Translations under genes and position numbers: made by a program
Source of the DNA: Azospirillum sp. OGB3
GTDB taxonomy: Bacteria; Pseudomonadota; Alphaproteobacteria; Azospirillales; Azospirillaceae
Reading direction: 5' to 3'
Assembly (NCBI RefSeq): GCF_014192915.1
Contig: NZ_JACHYN010000002.1
Coordinates: 248,001-312,000 of the forward strand
Length of the DNA stretch: 64,000 bases
Notes under the pieces: model-generated
Database searches by the model: none
Told to the model about the DNA's origin: nothing
The model's input: only the letters and a program-made list of their open reading frames with translations
Shown: in pieces, positions 55,584 to 64,000 of the stretch
Position numbering within the stretch: position 1 is the stretch's first letter
Layout of the letters: every line of letters starts with the position of its first letter

Positions 55584-55612
55584 TATATAGCCGCTCGATC
55601 CGGGGGCTGCAA
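55584..55612 (-). promoter_or_regulatory. Promoter of tRNA-Pro copy 2
   Basis: Minus strand TTGCAG (55607-55612), 17-base spacer, TATATA (55584-55589). Confidence 0.75.
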
Positions 55613-55651
55613 CGTGAAAATCACCCCCGGCGGCGAAAAAGTTCCCGAAGC

Positions 55652-56680
55652 TTAGAAATCGCGCTCGATCACGAAGTCCAGCACCTCCAGCAGGGCGGCC
55701 TTCACCGGGCTGTCCTGGAACAGGCCCAGCGCGTCGCGCGCGATGGAGCCGTAGTGGCGGGCGCGCTCCACGGTGTCCTTCAGCGCGTTGTGCCTGGCCA
55801 TCAGCTCCTGGGCGCGCTCCAGGTCGCCCTCCTGCTGGTCCAGCTCCTCCATGGTGCGGCGCCAGAAGGCCCGCTCCTCGTCGTTGCCGCGGCGGAAGGC
55901 CAGCACGACGGGGAGGGTGATCTTGCCCTCGCGGAAGTCGTCGCCGACCGTCTTGCCCAGCTTCGCCTGCTTGGCCGAATAGTCCAGCACATCGTCGACG
56001 AGCTGGAAGGCGATGCCCAGGTTCATGCCGTAGTCGTAGAGCGCCAGCTCCTCCGCCTGCGGGCGGGCGGCCACCACGGCGCCGACGCGGCAGGCGGCGG
56101 CGAACAGCTCCGCCGTCTTGGCCTTGATGACCTCCAGATAGGCCTGCTCGCTGGTCTCGGTGTCGTTGGTGGTGCGCAGCTGCAGCACCTCGCCCTCGGC
56201 GATCACCGCGGACGCCTTGGACAGGATGCGCAGCACGTCGAGCGACCCGACCTCCACCATCAGCTCGAAGCTGCGGGAGAACAGGAAGTCGCCGACCAGC
56301 ACGCTGGCCTTGTTGCCGAACACCGCGTTGGCCGAGGCGAGACCGCGGCGCAGGTCGCTCTCGTCCACGACGTCGTCGTGCAGCAGGGTGGCGGTGTGGA
56401 TGAACTCCACCACCGCGGCCAGCATCTTGTGGTCCTCGCCCTTGTAGCCGCACAGCTCGGCGGCGGCGAGGGTGAGGACGGGGCGCAGGCGCTTGCCGCC
56501 GGCGGCGATGAGATAGCCGGCGAGCTGCGGGATCATATCGACGGATGAATGCATCCGCTGGACGATGATCTCGTTCACCGCGCTCAGGTCATCGGCCACC
56601 AGGGCGGTCAGATCGTCGAGCGGGGTGGACTTCCGCCGTTTCGGCTCGAGGTTGGTCACGACCGCCAAGGTCGACTCCAA
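55652..56680 (-). CDS. ispB: All-trans polyprenyl diphosphate synthase
   Basis: Builds the side chain of ubiquinone from IPP. 342 residues, all helical. The two aspartate-rich motifs are LLHDDVVDES (first, residues 99-108) and QLVDDVLDYS (second, about 228-237), with GGKRLRP upstream of the first. Chain length (octa-, nona- or decaprenyl) cannot be fixed by eye; members of this group often make Q-10. Divergent from a DUF2007 gene; its own promoter lies in the 98-base gap. Confidence 0.92.
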   Translation of the reverse strand: MESTLAVVTNLEPKRRKSTPLDDLTALVADDLSAVNEIIVQRMHSSVDMIPQLAGYLIAAGGKRLRPVLTLAAAELCGYKGEDHKMLAAVVEFIHTATLLHDDVVDESDLRRGLASANAVFGNKASVLVGDFLFSRSFELMVEVGSLDVLRILSKASAVIAEGEVLQLRTTNDTETSEQAYLEVIKAKTAELFAAACRVGAVVAARPQAEELALYDYGMNLGIAFQLVDDVLDYSAKQAKLGKTVGDDFREGKITLPVVLAFRRGNDEERAFWRRTMEELDQQEGDLERAQELMARHNALKDTVERARHYGSIARDALGLFQDSPVKAALLEVLDFVIERDF

Positions 56681-56778
56681 TGATGATTGACGTGACGAAT
56701 TCCGGCAGGGAGCATAACGGCATAGCCTCTTCGGTCAAGTCCGCAAGGCGAATAAGGGCACAGAACAGCCGGGATTTC

Positions 56779-56994
56779 ATGAAGGAACTTCTGCGCACCA
56801 CCGATCCGGTCCGTCTGAGCTGGCTTCTCGCCCTGCTGAACGACGCGGGAATCGAGGGGATCGTGCTGGACACCCACACCAGCATCCTGGAGGGCTCCAT
56901 CGGCGCCATCCCCCGCCGCCTGATGGTGGCCGAGGAGGATCACGCCGCCGCCTGCCGCCTGCTGCGCGACGCTGGGGAGGAGCTGGGGGCGTGA
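56779..56994 (+). CDS. DUF2007-type small protein
   Basis: A 71-residue protein. It resembles the DUF2007 family of putative signal-transducing proteins: MKELLRTTDPVRLSWLLALLNDAGIEGIVLD is a helix-strand unit, followed by PRRLMVAEEDHAAACRLL. It ends in an overlap with the next methyltransferase gene (GTGA), indicating coupling. Function unknown. Confidence 0.82.
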   Translation: MKELLRTTDPVRLSWLLALLNDAGIEGIVLDTHTSILEGSIGAIPRRLMVAEEDHAAACRLLRDAGEELGA

Positions 56995-57740
56995 CGATGG
57001 AAAGCGCCGCGGCGTTCGACACGCTTCTCGAAGGGCGCGTCCGCCTGCACCAGCCGCAGGCCGGCTACCGCGCCGCCATCGACCCCGTGCTGCTCGCAGC
57101 ATTCACCGCCGCCGGGGCGGGGGAACGGGTGCTGGACGTCGGCACCGGCACCGGGGCGGCGGCGCTGTGCCTCGCCGCCCGCGTGCCGGGTGTCGTGGTC
57201 GTCGGGCTGGAGAAACGGGCGGAGGCGGCGGAATTCGCCCGGCGCAACGCCGCCCTCAACGGGCTGGAAAGCCGGGTGGGCGTCCTTGAGGGCGACCTGC
57301 TGGCCCCGCCGCCGGAGCTGATTCCCGGAACCTTCGACCGGGTGATGATGAACCCGCCCTATCTGCGCGCCGGGGCGGCCAGCGTCCCGCCCGATCCCTG
57401 GAAGGCCGCCGCGAACGTGGAGGGGGAGGCGAGGCTGGCCGACTGGGTGCGCTTCGCCGCCGCGATGCTGAAGCCGCGCGGCACGCTGACCATGGTGCAC
57501 CGCGCCGACCGGGTGGACGAGATCCTGGCCGCGCTGCATGGCACCCGATTCGGCTCCCTGACGCTCGTCCCGCTCTGGCCGAAGGCGGGGGAGGAGGCGC
57601 GGCGCCTCCTGGTGGCGGCCCGGAAGGGAGGGCGCTCGCCGGCCCGTTTCACCGCCGGGCTGGTGCTGCACGGCCCCGACGGCGCCTATGGCGGGCAGGC
57701 GCAAAGGATTCTGCGCGACATGGAACCGTTGATCCCGTAA
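56991..57740 (+). CDS. TrmN6-like tRNA/N6-adenine methyltransferase
   Basis: A 249-residue SAM-dependent methyltransferase of the YfiC/TrmN6 group. SAM loop DVGTGTGAA (about 49-57), acid residue after strand 2 (VGLEKR), and catalytic NPPY (121-124). In E. coli the homologue methylates A37 of tRNA1(Val). The GTG at 56991 overlaps the preceding stop; ATG 56997 is an alternative start. DUF2007 with this enzyme and polyprenyl synthase nearby is a recurring alphaproteobacterial neighbourhood. Confidence 0.85.
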   Translation: MTMESAAAFDTLLEGRVRLHQPQAGYRAAIDPVLLAAFTAAGAGERVLDVGTGTGAAALCLAARVPGVVVVGLEKRAEAAEFARRNAALNGLESRVGVLEGDLLAPPPELIPGTFDRVMMNPPYLRAGAASVPPDPWKAAANVEGEARLADWVRFAAAMLKPRGTLTMVHRADRVDEILAALHGTRFGSLTLVPLWPKAGEEARRLLVAARKGGRSPARFTAGLVLHGPDGAYGGQAQRILRDMEPLIP

Positions 57741-57785
57741 GTCGGCGCTTTCAATCCAGCCTCAGCGGCACCATTTCAACCGGCG

Positions 57786-58664
57786 ATGAACATGACGAAG
57801 CTGCTCGCCAAACTCCCGTTCGGCCCCTGGCGCGACGCCGGGCCGATCGTGTCCGTCCTCCGCCTGTCCGGTGTCATCGGCCAGGCCGGAGCCTTCCGCC
57901 AGGGCCTGACCATGTCCAGCATGGCCGGGCTGATCGAACGCGCCTTCGCGCCGAAGGGGCAGGCGGCGGTGGCGCTGGTCGTCAACTCGCCGGGCGGGTC
58001 GCCGGTGCAGTCGGCGCTGATCGCCAAGCGCATCCGCGACCTCGCCACCGAGAAGAAGGTGCCGGTCTTCGCCTTCTGCGAGGACGCGGCGGCCTCCGGC
58101 GGTTACTGGCTGGCCTGCGCCGCGGACGAGATTTGGGCGGATGAGAGCAGCATCCTGGGCTCCATCGGCGTGGTGTCCGCCGGCTTCGGCGCGCACGAGT
58201 TCATCGAGCGCTACGGCATCGAGCGGCGGCTCTACACCGCGGGCGACAAGAAGGTGATCCTCGACCCCTTCTCGCCGGAGCGGGAGGACGGGGTGGCCCA
58301 TCTCAAGGCGATCCAGGCGGAGATCCACGACGCCTTCAAGGCGATGGTGCGCGACCGCCGCGGCGCCCGCCTGTCCGGGGCCGAGGAGGAGCTGTTCTCC
58401 GGCGCCTTCTGGGCGGGTCGGCGCGCGCTGGAACTGGGGCTGATCGACGGCATCGGCGACCTGCGCAGCGTGCTGCGCGGCCGCTTCGGCGAAAAGGTCC
58501 GGCTGCGCGTGGTGCAGGAGGACCGGCGCTGGTTCCGCCGCATGGGCTTCCGCGTGGATGCGCCGGTGGGCACGGCCGTGCTGGATCGTCTTGCGGCGGA
58601 CCTCCCCGCGGCGGCTCTGTCCGCTGTCGAGGAGCGCGCGCTCTGGTCGCGCTACGGCCTTTGA
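57786..58664 (+). CDS. S49-family peptidase (SohB/SppA-like)
   Basis: A 292-residue serine peptidase with the Ser-Lys dyad of signal peptide peptidase-like enzymes: Ser104 in AAASGGYWLA and Lys155/156 in GDKKVILDPFSP. VVNSPGGSPVQS is the conserved oxyanion region. There is no clear N-terminal membrane helix (residues 1-20 are only mildly hydrophobic), so it may be soluble or peripheral. Probably degrades cleaved signal peptides or membrane protein fragments. Confidence 0.88.
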   Translation: MNMTKLLAKLPFGPWRDAGPIVSVLRLSGVIGQAGAFRQGLTMSSMAGLIERAFAPKGQAAVALVVNSPGGSPVQSALIAKRIRDLATEKKVPVFAFCEDAAASGGYWLACAADEIWADESSILGSIGVVSAGFGAHEFIERYGIERRLYTAGDKKVILDPFSPEREDGVAHLKAIQAEIHDAFKAMVRDRRGARLSGAEEELFSGAFWAGRRALELGLIDGIGDLRSVLRGRFGEKVRLRVVQEDRRWFRRMGFRVDAPVGTAVLDRLAADLPAAALSAVEERALWSRYGL

Positions 58665-58693
58665 GTTTTTTCGGTTTGTGGTCGCCGTGAGGC

Positions 58694-58793
58694 CCCCACC
58701 CTGACCCTCCCCCGCTGACGCAGGGGAGGGGATTGAGGGTCGTGCGGCGGAGTTCCCTCCCCTGCGCAGCGGGGGAGGGCTAGGGTGGGGGCC
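58694..58793. repeat. Dispersed palindromic repeat, family B copy 2
   Basis: CCCCACCCTGACCCTCCCCC at the left and GGGGGAGGGCTAGGGTGGGG at the right form near-perfect terminal inverted repeats. Inside are GCTGACGCAGGGGAGGG and CCCTCCCCTGCGCAGC arms. Lies between the peptidase (+) and hicB-like (-) genes, so it may terminate both. Confidence 0.88.
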
Positions 58794-58834
58794 CTGTGCA
58801 AGGGCTTATGCCCCGTTGGAAATATCCCAGACTC

Positions 58835-59062
58835 TCACTGGGTGACTTCGCGCAAACGCTCCGACGGCGGCGGGACCGGCGCGCCGGTGCGGCGGGCGTT
58901 CTCGATCCAGGCGGCGATGGCGTCGAGCGCCGCCGTGCTGGCGTCGGCGGGGGTGGCGCCGCCCGCGGTGCAGCCCGGCAGGTCGGGCACCTCGGCCACA
59001 TAGCCGACACCCTGCTCCGGGGGCAGGGGGCGGACGATGACCGGATAGGCGCTGGCGTTCAT
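58835..59062 (-). CDS. HicB-family antitoxin-like protein without HicA
   Basis: A 75-residue protein with the partial RNase H fold of HicB: YPVIVRPLPPEQGVGYVAEVPDLPGCTAGGATPADA matches the Y-x-a-x-x-x-D-LPGC-t-t-G-d-t core, then a helix (AALDAIAAWIENAR). There is no C-terminal DNA-binding helix-turn-helix. No HicA (a short basic double-stranded-RNA-binding protein) is found on either side, so it is a solitary copy. Start ATG 59062 with GGAGACGCAACG upstream. Confidence 0.8.
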   Translation of the reverse strand: MNASAYPVIVRPLPPEQGVGYVAEVPDLPGCTAGGATPADASTAALDAIAAWIENARRTGAPVPPPSERLREVTQ

Positions 59063-59255
59063 GACGTTGCGTCTCCTCTGCGCGCGGTTTTCATCCATTA
59101 GGTGCCGCTTCCGCTGCGGACGACAAGGATTCTTTGCGCTGGACGGGCGCTTCTTTCGATGTTCGATCCATTTTCGATGCTTCAACCGTTCGGGGTGCGT
59201 TCGGGGTGAAGGCCGCTCTTGACCGGGCGGCCCCGCACCCCCTAATCCTGCTTCC

Positions 59256-59525
59256 ATGTTCAGCTTGTCCAAAATCCTGTTCCTGGCGCTGGTGATCGGC
59301 GCCGTGTGGTTCGGCTGGCGCTGGTACAACCGCGTCGGCGCGGTCGGACGGGAGCGCCTGCGCGAGCGGGAGCGTCGCGGCTCCGGAAAGCCCGCCTCCA
59401 CCAGCGGCGGCGGCTCGTCCCAACTGGCCGCGGAGGACATGGAGAAGTGCCCGGAATGCGGCGCCTACGTCGCCCCGCGCTCCGCCGTGGCCTGCGGCCG
59501 GCCGGTCTGCCCCTACGGGCGCTGA
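59256..59525 (+). CDS. Small membrane-anchored zinc-ribbon-like protein
   Basis: An 89-residue protein: one N-terminal membrane helix (ILFLALVIGAVWFGWRW), a basic linker, and a C-terminal Cys motif CPEC...C...CPYGR that resembles half of a zinc ribbon with four Cys in all. It precedes glyQ by 88 bases, and a similar small gene occurs upstream of glyQ in relatives as far as I recall. Function unknown. Confidence 0.65.
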   Translation: MFSLSKILFLALVIGAVWFGWRWYNRVGAVGRERLRERERRGSGKPASTSGGGSSQLAAEDMEKCPECGAYVAPRSAVACGRPVCPYGR

Positions 59526-59546
59526 ACCTTAAACCCAGGCGGGCGC

Positions 59547-59575
59547 TTGATTCCGGGGATACCGCCGCGTATCGT
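59547..59575 (+). promoter_or_regulatory. Predicted glyQS promoter
   Basis: TTGATT (59547-59552), a 17-base spacer, then TATCGT (59570-59575), 38 bases before the glyQ start. Confidence 0.5.
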
Positions 59576-59613
59576 GCGGCGCGTTTTTCCACACCAATCA
59601 TAAGTGACCGCCG

Positions 59614-60501
59614 ATGGCCTCCCCGAGCGGGTCTTCCCAAGACAGCCGCGGCCTGTCCTTTCAGGCCCTGATCCTCAAGCTCCACCAGTTCTGGTCGGAG
59701 CAGGGCTGCGTGATCCTCCAGCCCTACGACATGGAGGTGGGTGCGGGCACCTTCCACCCGGCGACGACGCTGCGCGCGCTTGGCCCGCAGCCGTGGAAGG
59801 CGGCCTATGTGCAGCCCTCGCGCCGCCCGAAGGATGGCCGCTACGGCGAGAACCCGAACCGGCTCCAGCACTACTACCAGTATCAGGTGATCCTGAAGCC
59901 CTCGCCGGCCAACCCGCAGGAGCTGTATCTGGAAAGCCTGAAGGTGCTGGGCATCGACCCCGGCTTGCACGACATCCGATTCGTCGAGGACGACTGGGAA
60001 AGCCCGACGCTGGGCGCCTGGGGCCTCGGCTGGGAGGTCTGGTGCGACGGCATGGAGGTCACCCAGTACACCTACTTCCAGCAGGTCGGCGGCATCGAGT
60101 GCGACCCGGTCGCGGTCGAGCTGACCTACGGGCTGGAGCGTCTGGCCATGTATGTGCAGGGCGTAGAGAACGTCTACGACCTGGACTTCAACGGCCAGGG
60201 CGTGAAGTACGGCGACGTGTTCAAGCGCGCCGAGGTCGAGTATTCGGCCCACAACTTCGAGCACGCCAACACCGACATGCTGCTCCAGCATTTCAAGGAC
60301 GCCGAGGCGGAGTGCCAGTCGCTGATCGCCAAGGGCGTCGCGCTGCCGGCCTACGACCAGTGCATCAAGGCGTCGCACCTCTTCAACCTGCTGGACGCGC
60401 GCGGCGTCATCAGCGTCGTGGAGCGCGCCGCCTACATCGGCCGTGTGCGCGCGCTGGCGAAAGCCTGCTGCGAGGCGTGGACCGCCGGGGGGGCCAAGTA
60501 A
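59614..60501 (+). CDS. glyQ: Glycyl-tRNA synthetase alpha subunit
   Basis: The catalytic subunit of the bacterial heterotetrameric GlyRS. 295 residues with the conserved [28 protein letters not shown] start, [27 protein letters not shown] (class II motif 2), and [12 protein letters not shown] (motif 3). The beta subunit gene starts 4 bases after the stop; the two form one unit. Confidence 0.97.
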   Translation: MASPSGSSQDSRGLSFQALILKLHQFWSEQGCVILQPYDMEVGAGTFHPATTLRALGPQPWKAAYVQPSRRPKDGRYGENPNRLQHYYQYQVILKPSPANPQELYLESLKVLGIDPGLHDIRFVEDDWESPTLGAWGLGWEVWCDGMEVTQYTYFQQVGGIECDPVAVELTYGLERLAMYVQGVENVYDLDFNGQGVKYGDVFKRAEVEYSAHNFEHANTDMLLQHFKDAEAECQSLIAKGVALPAYDQCIKASHLFNLLDARGVISVVERAAYIGRVRALAKACCEAWTAGGAK

Positions 60502-60505
60502 AACC

Positions 60506-62755
60506 ATGCCCGAACTTCTGATCGAATTCTTCTCCGAGGAAATCCCGGCCCGCATGCAGGCGCGCGCGGCGGACGACCTCAAGCGCCTCGTCACCGAGAA
60601 GCTGGCCGCCAACGGCCTGTCCTTCGAGAAGGCCGAGGCCCATTCCACCCCCCGCCGCCTCGCGCTGGTGATCGACGGCCTGCCCGAGCGCACCGCCGAC
60701 GTCCGCGAGGAGAAGAAGGGGCCGCGCGTCGGCGCGCCCGAGCAGGCGGTCGCCGGCTTCCTGAAGTCCGCCGGCCTGACCAGCCTCGACCAGTGCGAGC
60801 AGCGCGACACCGGAAAAGGCGTCTTCTACTTCGCCGTGGCGGAGAAGAAGGGCCGCGCCACCGCCGAGGTGCTGGCCGAGATCATCCCGGCGGTCATGGG
60901 CGACTTCCCCTGGCCGAAGTCGATGCGCTGGGGCACCGGCACCGTGCGCTGGGTGCGTCCTCTGCACTCGATCATCGCGCTGTTCGGCGGCGCGGTGCTG
61001 GAGGGCTCCTTCGACCTCGGCGGCGCCCAGGGCAAGCTGGTGTTCGGCAACAGCACCCGCGGCCACCGCTTCCTGTCGCCGGACGCCTTCACGGTCACCG
61101 ATTTCGCCGATTACAAGGCCAAGCTGCGCGCCGCCCACGTCGTGCTCGACCGTGCCGAGCGCAAGGCCAAGATCAAGGCCGACGCCGAGGCGCTCGCCGC
61201 GACGGAGGGGCTGACCCTCTCCCCCGACGACGGGCTGCTGGAAGAGGTCGCCGGCCTTGTCGAATGGCCGGTCGCCCTGGTCGGCACCATCGACGAGCAG
61301 TTCATGGACGTGCCGTCGGAGGTCCTCATCACCTCCATGCGCACGCACCAGAAGTATTTCGCCCTGCTGGACCAGTCCGGAAAGATGGCCCCGCGCTTCG
61401 TCGTGGTTGCCAACACGGTGACGGCGGACGGCGGCAAGGCGATCGTTGCCGGCAACGAGCGCGTTCTGCGTGCCCGCCTGTCCGACGCCAAGTTCTTCTG
61501 GGACCAGGACCGCAAGACGAAGCTGGAAGACCGCGTGTCCAAGCTGGGCGCCATCACTTTCCACGCCAAGCTCGGCACGGTGGCGGAGAAGGTCACGCGC
61601 GTCCAGGTCCTGGCCGCCGAGATCGCCCGCGCCATCGGCGCCGACGCGGACGCCGCGACCCGCGCCGCCCTGCTGTCCAAGGCGGACCTCGTGACCGAGG
61701 TGGTCGGCGAGTTCCCCGAGGTCCAGGGCATCATGGGCCGCTACTACGCGCTGGGCGAGGGCGAGAACCCGGCGGTCGCCGAGGCGATTGCCGAGCATTA
61801 CAAGCCGCTCGGCCCGTCCGACTCCTGCCCGACCGCCCCGGTGTCGGTCGCCGTGGCGCTGGCCGACAAGCTCGACACGCTGGTCGGCTTCTTCGCCATC
61901 GACGAGAAGCCGACGGGGTCGAAGGACCCTTATGCCCTGCGCCGCGCCGCGCTGGGCATCATCCGGCTGATCCTGGAGAACGGGCTGCGGGTTTCTCTTT
62001 GGTCGCTGCTTGTGCCTAATGCGCGTTCTTACATTGAGCGCGAAATCATAGCACGCATGCATGAGCAACTAGGTAGCTTGCATGAGGCTCATAAGGGCTT
62101 TGTGAAAGTCTATGGGCATAACGCGTCTAACATTTTTAGTGAAGCAACTGTTTCTGCTGGTCGTGATTATGACGACCCCGTTATCAAGGACATTAATGAG
62201 AAAGTAATTCCTAGGTATGATGTTGCTCTAAAGGAGCTTCTGGCCTTCTTCGCTGACCGCCTGAAGGTGACGCTACGCGATCAGGGCGTGCGGCATGATC
62301 TGGTGGATGCGGTGTTCGCGCTCGGCGGCGAGGACGACCTTGTCCGGCTGCTGGCCCGCGTGAAGGCGCTCCAGGCCTTCGTCGGGTCGGAGGAGGGGGC
62401 GAACCTGCTCGCCGCCTACAAGCGCGCCAGCAACATCGTCCGCATCGAGGAGAAGAAGGACGGTAAGGCCTACGACCAGCCGGTCGATCCGGCCCTGCTG
62501 ACGCTGGCGGAGGAAAAGGACCTCTACGGCGCCCTGTCCGGTGCCGGCGAGACGGCCCGGCCGCTGCTGGCGAAGGAGGACTTCACCGGCACCATGGCGG
62601 CGCTGGCCCGCCTGCGCGGCCCGGTGGACGCCTTCTTCGACAAGGTGACGGTGAACGCCGAACAGGCCGACCTGCGCGCCAACCGCCTGCGGCTGCTCAG
62701 CCAGATCCGGGCGACGCTGAACGCGGTGGCGGATTTCTCGCGCATCGAGGGGTGA
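60506..62755 (+). CDS. glyS: Glycyl-tRNA synthetase beta subunit with a low-GC internal segment
   Basis: The tRNA-binding subunit of GlyRS. 749 residues, about 60 more than E. coli GlyS. The standard parts are visible: start [17 protein letters not shown], the central [34 protein letters not shown], the HD-type [21 protein letters not shown], and the C-terminal [19 protein letters not shown] and [11 protein letters not shown]. Between ILENGLR and FFADRLKV (residues about 496-582) the sequence is longer than I expect and has quite different base composition (see separate entry). The frame is intact. Confidence 0.93.
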   Translation: MPELLIEFFSEEIPARMQARAADDLKRLVTEKLAANGLSFEKAEAHSTPRRLALVIDGLPERTADVREEKKGPRVGAPEQAVAGFLKSAGLTSLDQCEQRDTGKGVFYFAVAEKKGRATAEVLAEIIPAVMGDFPWPKSMRWGTGTVRWVRPLHSIIALFGGAVLEGSFDLGGAQGKLVFGNSTRGHRFLSPDAFTVTDFADYKAKLRAAHVVLDRAERKAKIKADAEALAATEGLTLSPDDGLLEEVAGLVEWPVALVGTIDEQFMDVPSEVLITSMRTHQKYFALLDQSGKMAPRFVVVANTVTADGGKAIVAGNERVLRARLSDAKFFWDQDRKTKLEDRVSKLGAITFHAKLGTVAEKVTRVQVLAAEIARAIGADADAATRAALLSKADLVTEVVGEFPEVQGIMGRYYALGEGENPAVAEAIAEHYKPLGPSDSCPTAPVSVAVALADKLDTLVGFFAIDEKPTGSKDPYALRRAALGIIRLILENGLRVSLWSLLVPNARSYIEREIIARMHEQLGSLHEAHKGFVKVYGHNASNIFSEATVSAGRDYDDPVIKDINEKVIPRYDVALKELLAFFADRLKVTLRDQGVRHDLVDAVFALGGEDDLVRLLARVKALQAFVGSEEGANLLAAYKRASNIVRIEEKKDGKAYDQPVDPALLTLAEEKDLYGALSGAGETARPLLAKEDFTGTMAALARLRGPVDAFFDKVTVNAEQADLRANRLRLLSQIRATLNAVADFSRIEG
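61991..62250. other. Low-GC, atypical-codon segment inside glyS
   Basis: A hand count gives 77 G+C in 180 bases (43%) for 62041-62220, against roughly two-thirds or more on both sides. Codons that are rare elsewhere in the window cluster here (CTA twice, ATA, GTA, ACT, AGT, AGG, several NNT). It encodes a charged, helix-prone stretch ([17 protein letters not shown], then [17 protein letters not shown]). The change is abrupt at both ends and the frame continues. Confidence 0.85.
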
Positions 62756-62781
62756 TGGGGGAGGGGGTGCCGCGGCGGTGC

Positions 62782-62892
62782 CCCCACCCTCCCACGCTTG
62801 CGCGTGGGTCCCTCCCTCCCCCGCTTCGCAGGGGAGGGCAAGTTTGCCAAGTTTCCCTCCCCTGCGCAGCGGGGGAGGGTCAGGGTGGGGGC
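62782..62892. repeat. Dispersed palindromic repeat, family B copy 3
   Basis: CCCCCACCCTCCCACG...CCCTCCCCCGCTTCGCAGGGGAGGG at the left, CCCTCCCCTGCGCAGCGGGGGAGGGTCAGGGTGGGGG at the right; the right half nearly matches that of the copy at 58694. Lies between convergent glyS and leuA. Confidence 0.85.
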
Positions 62893-62921
62893 CCGTCTCG
62901 GCCACTCCCCACCGCACCAAC

Positions 62922-62955
62922 AAAAAAGGGGCGCCCCACCGGGCGCCCCTTTTCC
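62922..62955. terminator. Bidirectional Rho-independent terminator (glyS / leuA)
   Basis: AAAAGGGGCGCCC-CACC-GGGCGCCCCTTTT: a symmetrical stem with A-run before and T-run after, suited to both glyS (+) and leuA (-). Confidence 0.88.
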
Positions 62956-62970
62956 TTTTCCCCGAACCCC

Positions 62971-64000
62971 TTACCGCGCGGCGCGGTTGGCGGCGCTGAC
63001 CAGGGCGCGCAGCGAGGCGGTCACGATGTCCGCGTCCATGCCGACGCCGAACAGCGTGCGCTCGTCCTTGGTCTTCACCTCGACATAGGCGCAGGCCTGG
63101 GCGTCCTCGCCCTCGCCGACCGCGTGCTCGCGGTAGTCCACCACATGCAGGTCGATGCCGGTGCCCTGGCGCAGCGCGTCCAGGAAGGCGTCGATCGGAC
63201 CCTTGCCCGAGCCCTTCAGCGTGCTGACCACGCCGTCACGCGACACCACCACGTTCAGCACGCGGGCGCCGGAGTTCGGGCCGCGCGGCTCGGTCGAATG
63301 CTCGATCAGGGCCAGCGGGGCGTCGATGTCCAGATACTCCGCCTTGAAGGCGTTGTGGATGTCGGCGGGCGCCAGCTCCTTGCCGGTCTCGTCGGCGATG
63401 CGCTGCACCGTCTTGGAGAACTCGATCTGCAGGCGGCGCGGGATCTGGATGCCGTAATCCTTCTCCAGCACATAGGCGATGCCGCCCTTGCCCGACTGGC
63501 TGTTGATGCGGATCACCGCCTCGTAGCTGCGGCCCAGGTCCTGCGGGTCGATGGGCAGGTACGGAACCTCCCACGTGCCGTGGTTGGACTTGGCCAGCGC
63601 CTTCAGCCCCTTGTTGATGGCGTCCTGGTGCGAGCCGGAGAAGGCCGTGAAGACCAGCTCGCCCGCGTAGGGGTGGCGGGGATGGACGGGCAGCTGCGTG
63701 CAGTATTCGGCGACGCGGACGATCTCGTTGATGTCGTCGATGCGCAGCTCCGGATCGACGCCCTGGGTCAGCAGGTTCAGCGCCAGCGTGATGACGTCCA
63801 CGTTCCCGGTGCGCTCGCCGTTGCCGAACAGGGTGCCTTCCACGCGGTCGGCGCCGGCCAGCATGCCCAGCTCCGCCGCCGCGACGCCGGTGCCGCGGTC
63901 GTTGTGCGGGTGCAGGGAGATGATCGCCGCGTCGCGGTTCTTCATGTTGCGGCAGAACCACTCGATCTGGTCGGCGTGGATGTTCGGGGTCGACATCTCC
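62971..64000 (-). CDS. leuA: 2-isopropylmalate synthase, C-terminal part (cut by window edge)
   Basis: First enzyme of leucine synthesis. Only the last about 343 residues are in the window; the start lies beyond base 64000. Visible: the metal-binding [39 protein letters not shown], the linker [15 protein letters not shown], and the C-terminal leucine-sensing regulatory domain ([23 protein letters not shown]). It is the LeuA type 2 (long, fungal/actinobacterial-like) form. Confidence 0.93.
   Translation of the reverse strand, partial: EMSTPNIHADQIEWFCRNMKNRDAAIISLHPHNDRGTGVAAAELGMLAGADRVEGTLFGNGERTGNVDVITLALNLLTQGVDPELRIDDINEIVRVAEYCTQLPVHPRHPYAGELVFTAFSGSHQDAINKGLKALAKSNHGTWEVPYLPIDPQDLGRSYEAVIRINSQSGKGGIAYVLEKDYGIQIPRRLQIEFSKTVQRIADETGKELAPADIHNAFKAEYLDIDAPLALIEHSTEPRGPNSGARVLNVVVSRDGVVSTLKGSGKGPIDAFLDALRQGTGIDLHVVDYREHAVGEGEDAQACAYVEVKTKDERTLFGVGMDADIVTASLRALVSAANRAAR

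Noticed and set aside
59063-59255. hicA toxin gene upstream of the HicB-like gene
   Set aside because: The minus-strand frame there is Pro/Arg-rich and lacks the HicA fold or catalytic His; no other frame fits.
60443-60505. Longer GlyS start overlapping glyQ
   Set aside because: MPELLIEFF at 60506 is the conserved GlyS N-terminus.

Overview
The window looks like chromosome from a high-GC alphaproteobacterium of the Rhodospirillales, most likely Azospirillum or a close relative. The pointers are very GC-rich codon use, a full alphaproteobacterial division and cell-wall (dcw) cluster with ddl between murB and ftsQ and lpxC just after ftsZ, CheZ-type phosphatases with cheY, a globin-coupled chemoreceptor, and many palindromic intergenic repeats. 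The genus is inferred from overall resemblance; no search was run.

Layout. 1-9.3 kb (+): prmA, a TerB-like gene, an Xaa-Pro aminopeptidase, a motility block (cheY and two cheZ paralogues), then bamD and recN. 9.3-17.4 kb: a secreted-type subtilase with two carbohydrate-binding-like repeats, a convergent globin-coupled chemoreceptor, a hypothetical gene, ligA and a bacteriohemerythrin, with dispersed repeats. 17.4-38.2 kb (-): one long dcw operon read as mraZ-rsmH-ftsL-ftsI-murE-murF-mraY-murD-ftsW-murG-orf88-murC-murB-ddl-ftsQ-ftsA-ftsZ, then lpxC. Most junctions overlap by 1-4 bases or have tiny gaps. Upstream of mraZ lie a four-unit TGGG array over a good promoter, three GANTC sites and four DnaA-box-like 9-mers, then the RNase P RNA gene.

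39.3-44.5 kb: an AmpD-like amidase, a DMT transporter, an ABC-F ATPase, a DjlA-like co-chaperone and a GNAT acetyltransferase. 44.6-50.9 kb: a fused 5-oxoprolinase/hydantoinase, an FAD-linked 2-hydroxyacid dehydrogenase and a beta-hydroxyacid dehydrogenase. 51.2-55.1 kb: two small proteins, a hybrid sensor kinase, an AhpD-like protein and a hypothetical gene. 55.1-55.6 kb: two complete copies of a tRNA-Pro(CGG) transcription unit. 55.6-62.8 kb: polyprenyl diphosphate synthase, a DUF2007 protein, a TrmN6-like methyltransferase, an S49 peptidase, a solitary HicB-like protein, a small zinc-ribbon-like membrane protein and glyQ-glyS. The right edge cuts leuA.

Most of the window is housekeeping. 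The strongest unexplained signals are a sharply low-GC segment (about 43% G+C by hand count) inside the essential gene glyS, a CheZ whose tail carries four FliM/CheZ-like CheY-docking peptides, the regulatory array between rnpB and mraZ, and an 88-codon ORF coupled between murG and murC. I saw no CRISPR array, prophage, insertion sequence, integrase or recognisable multi-gene defence system.
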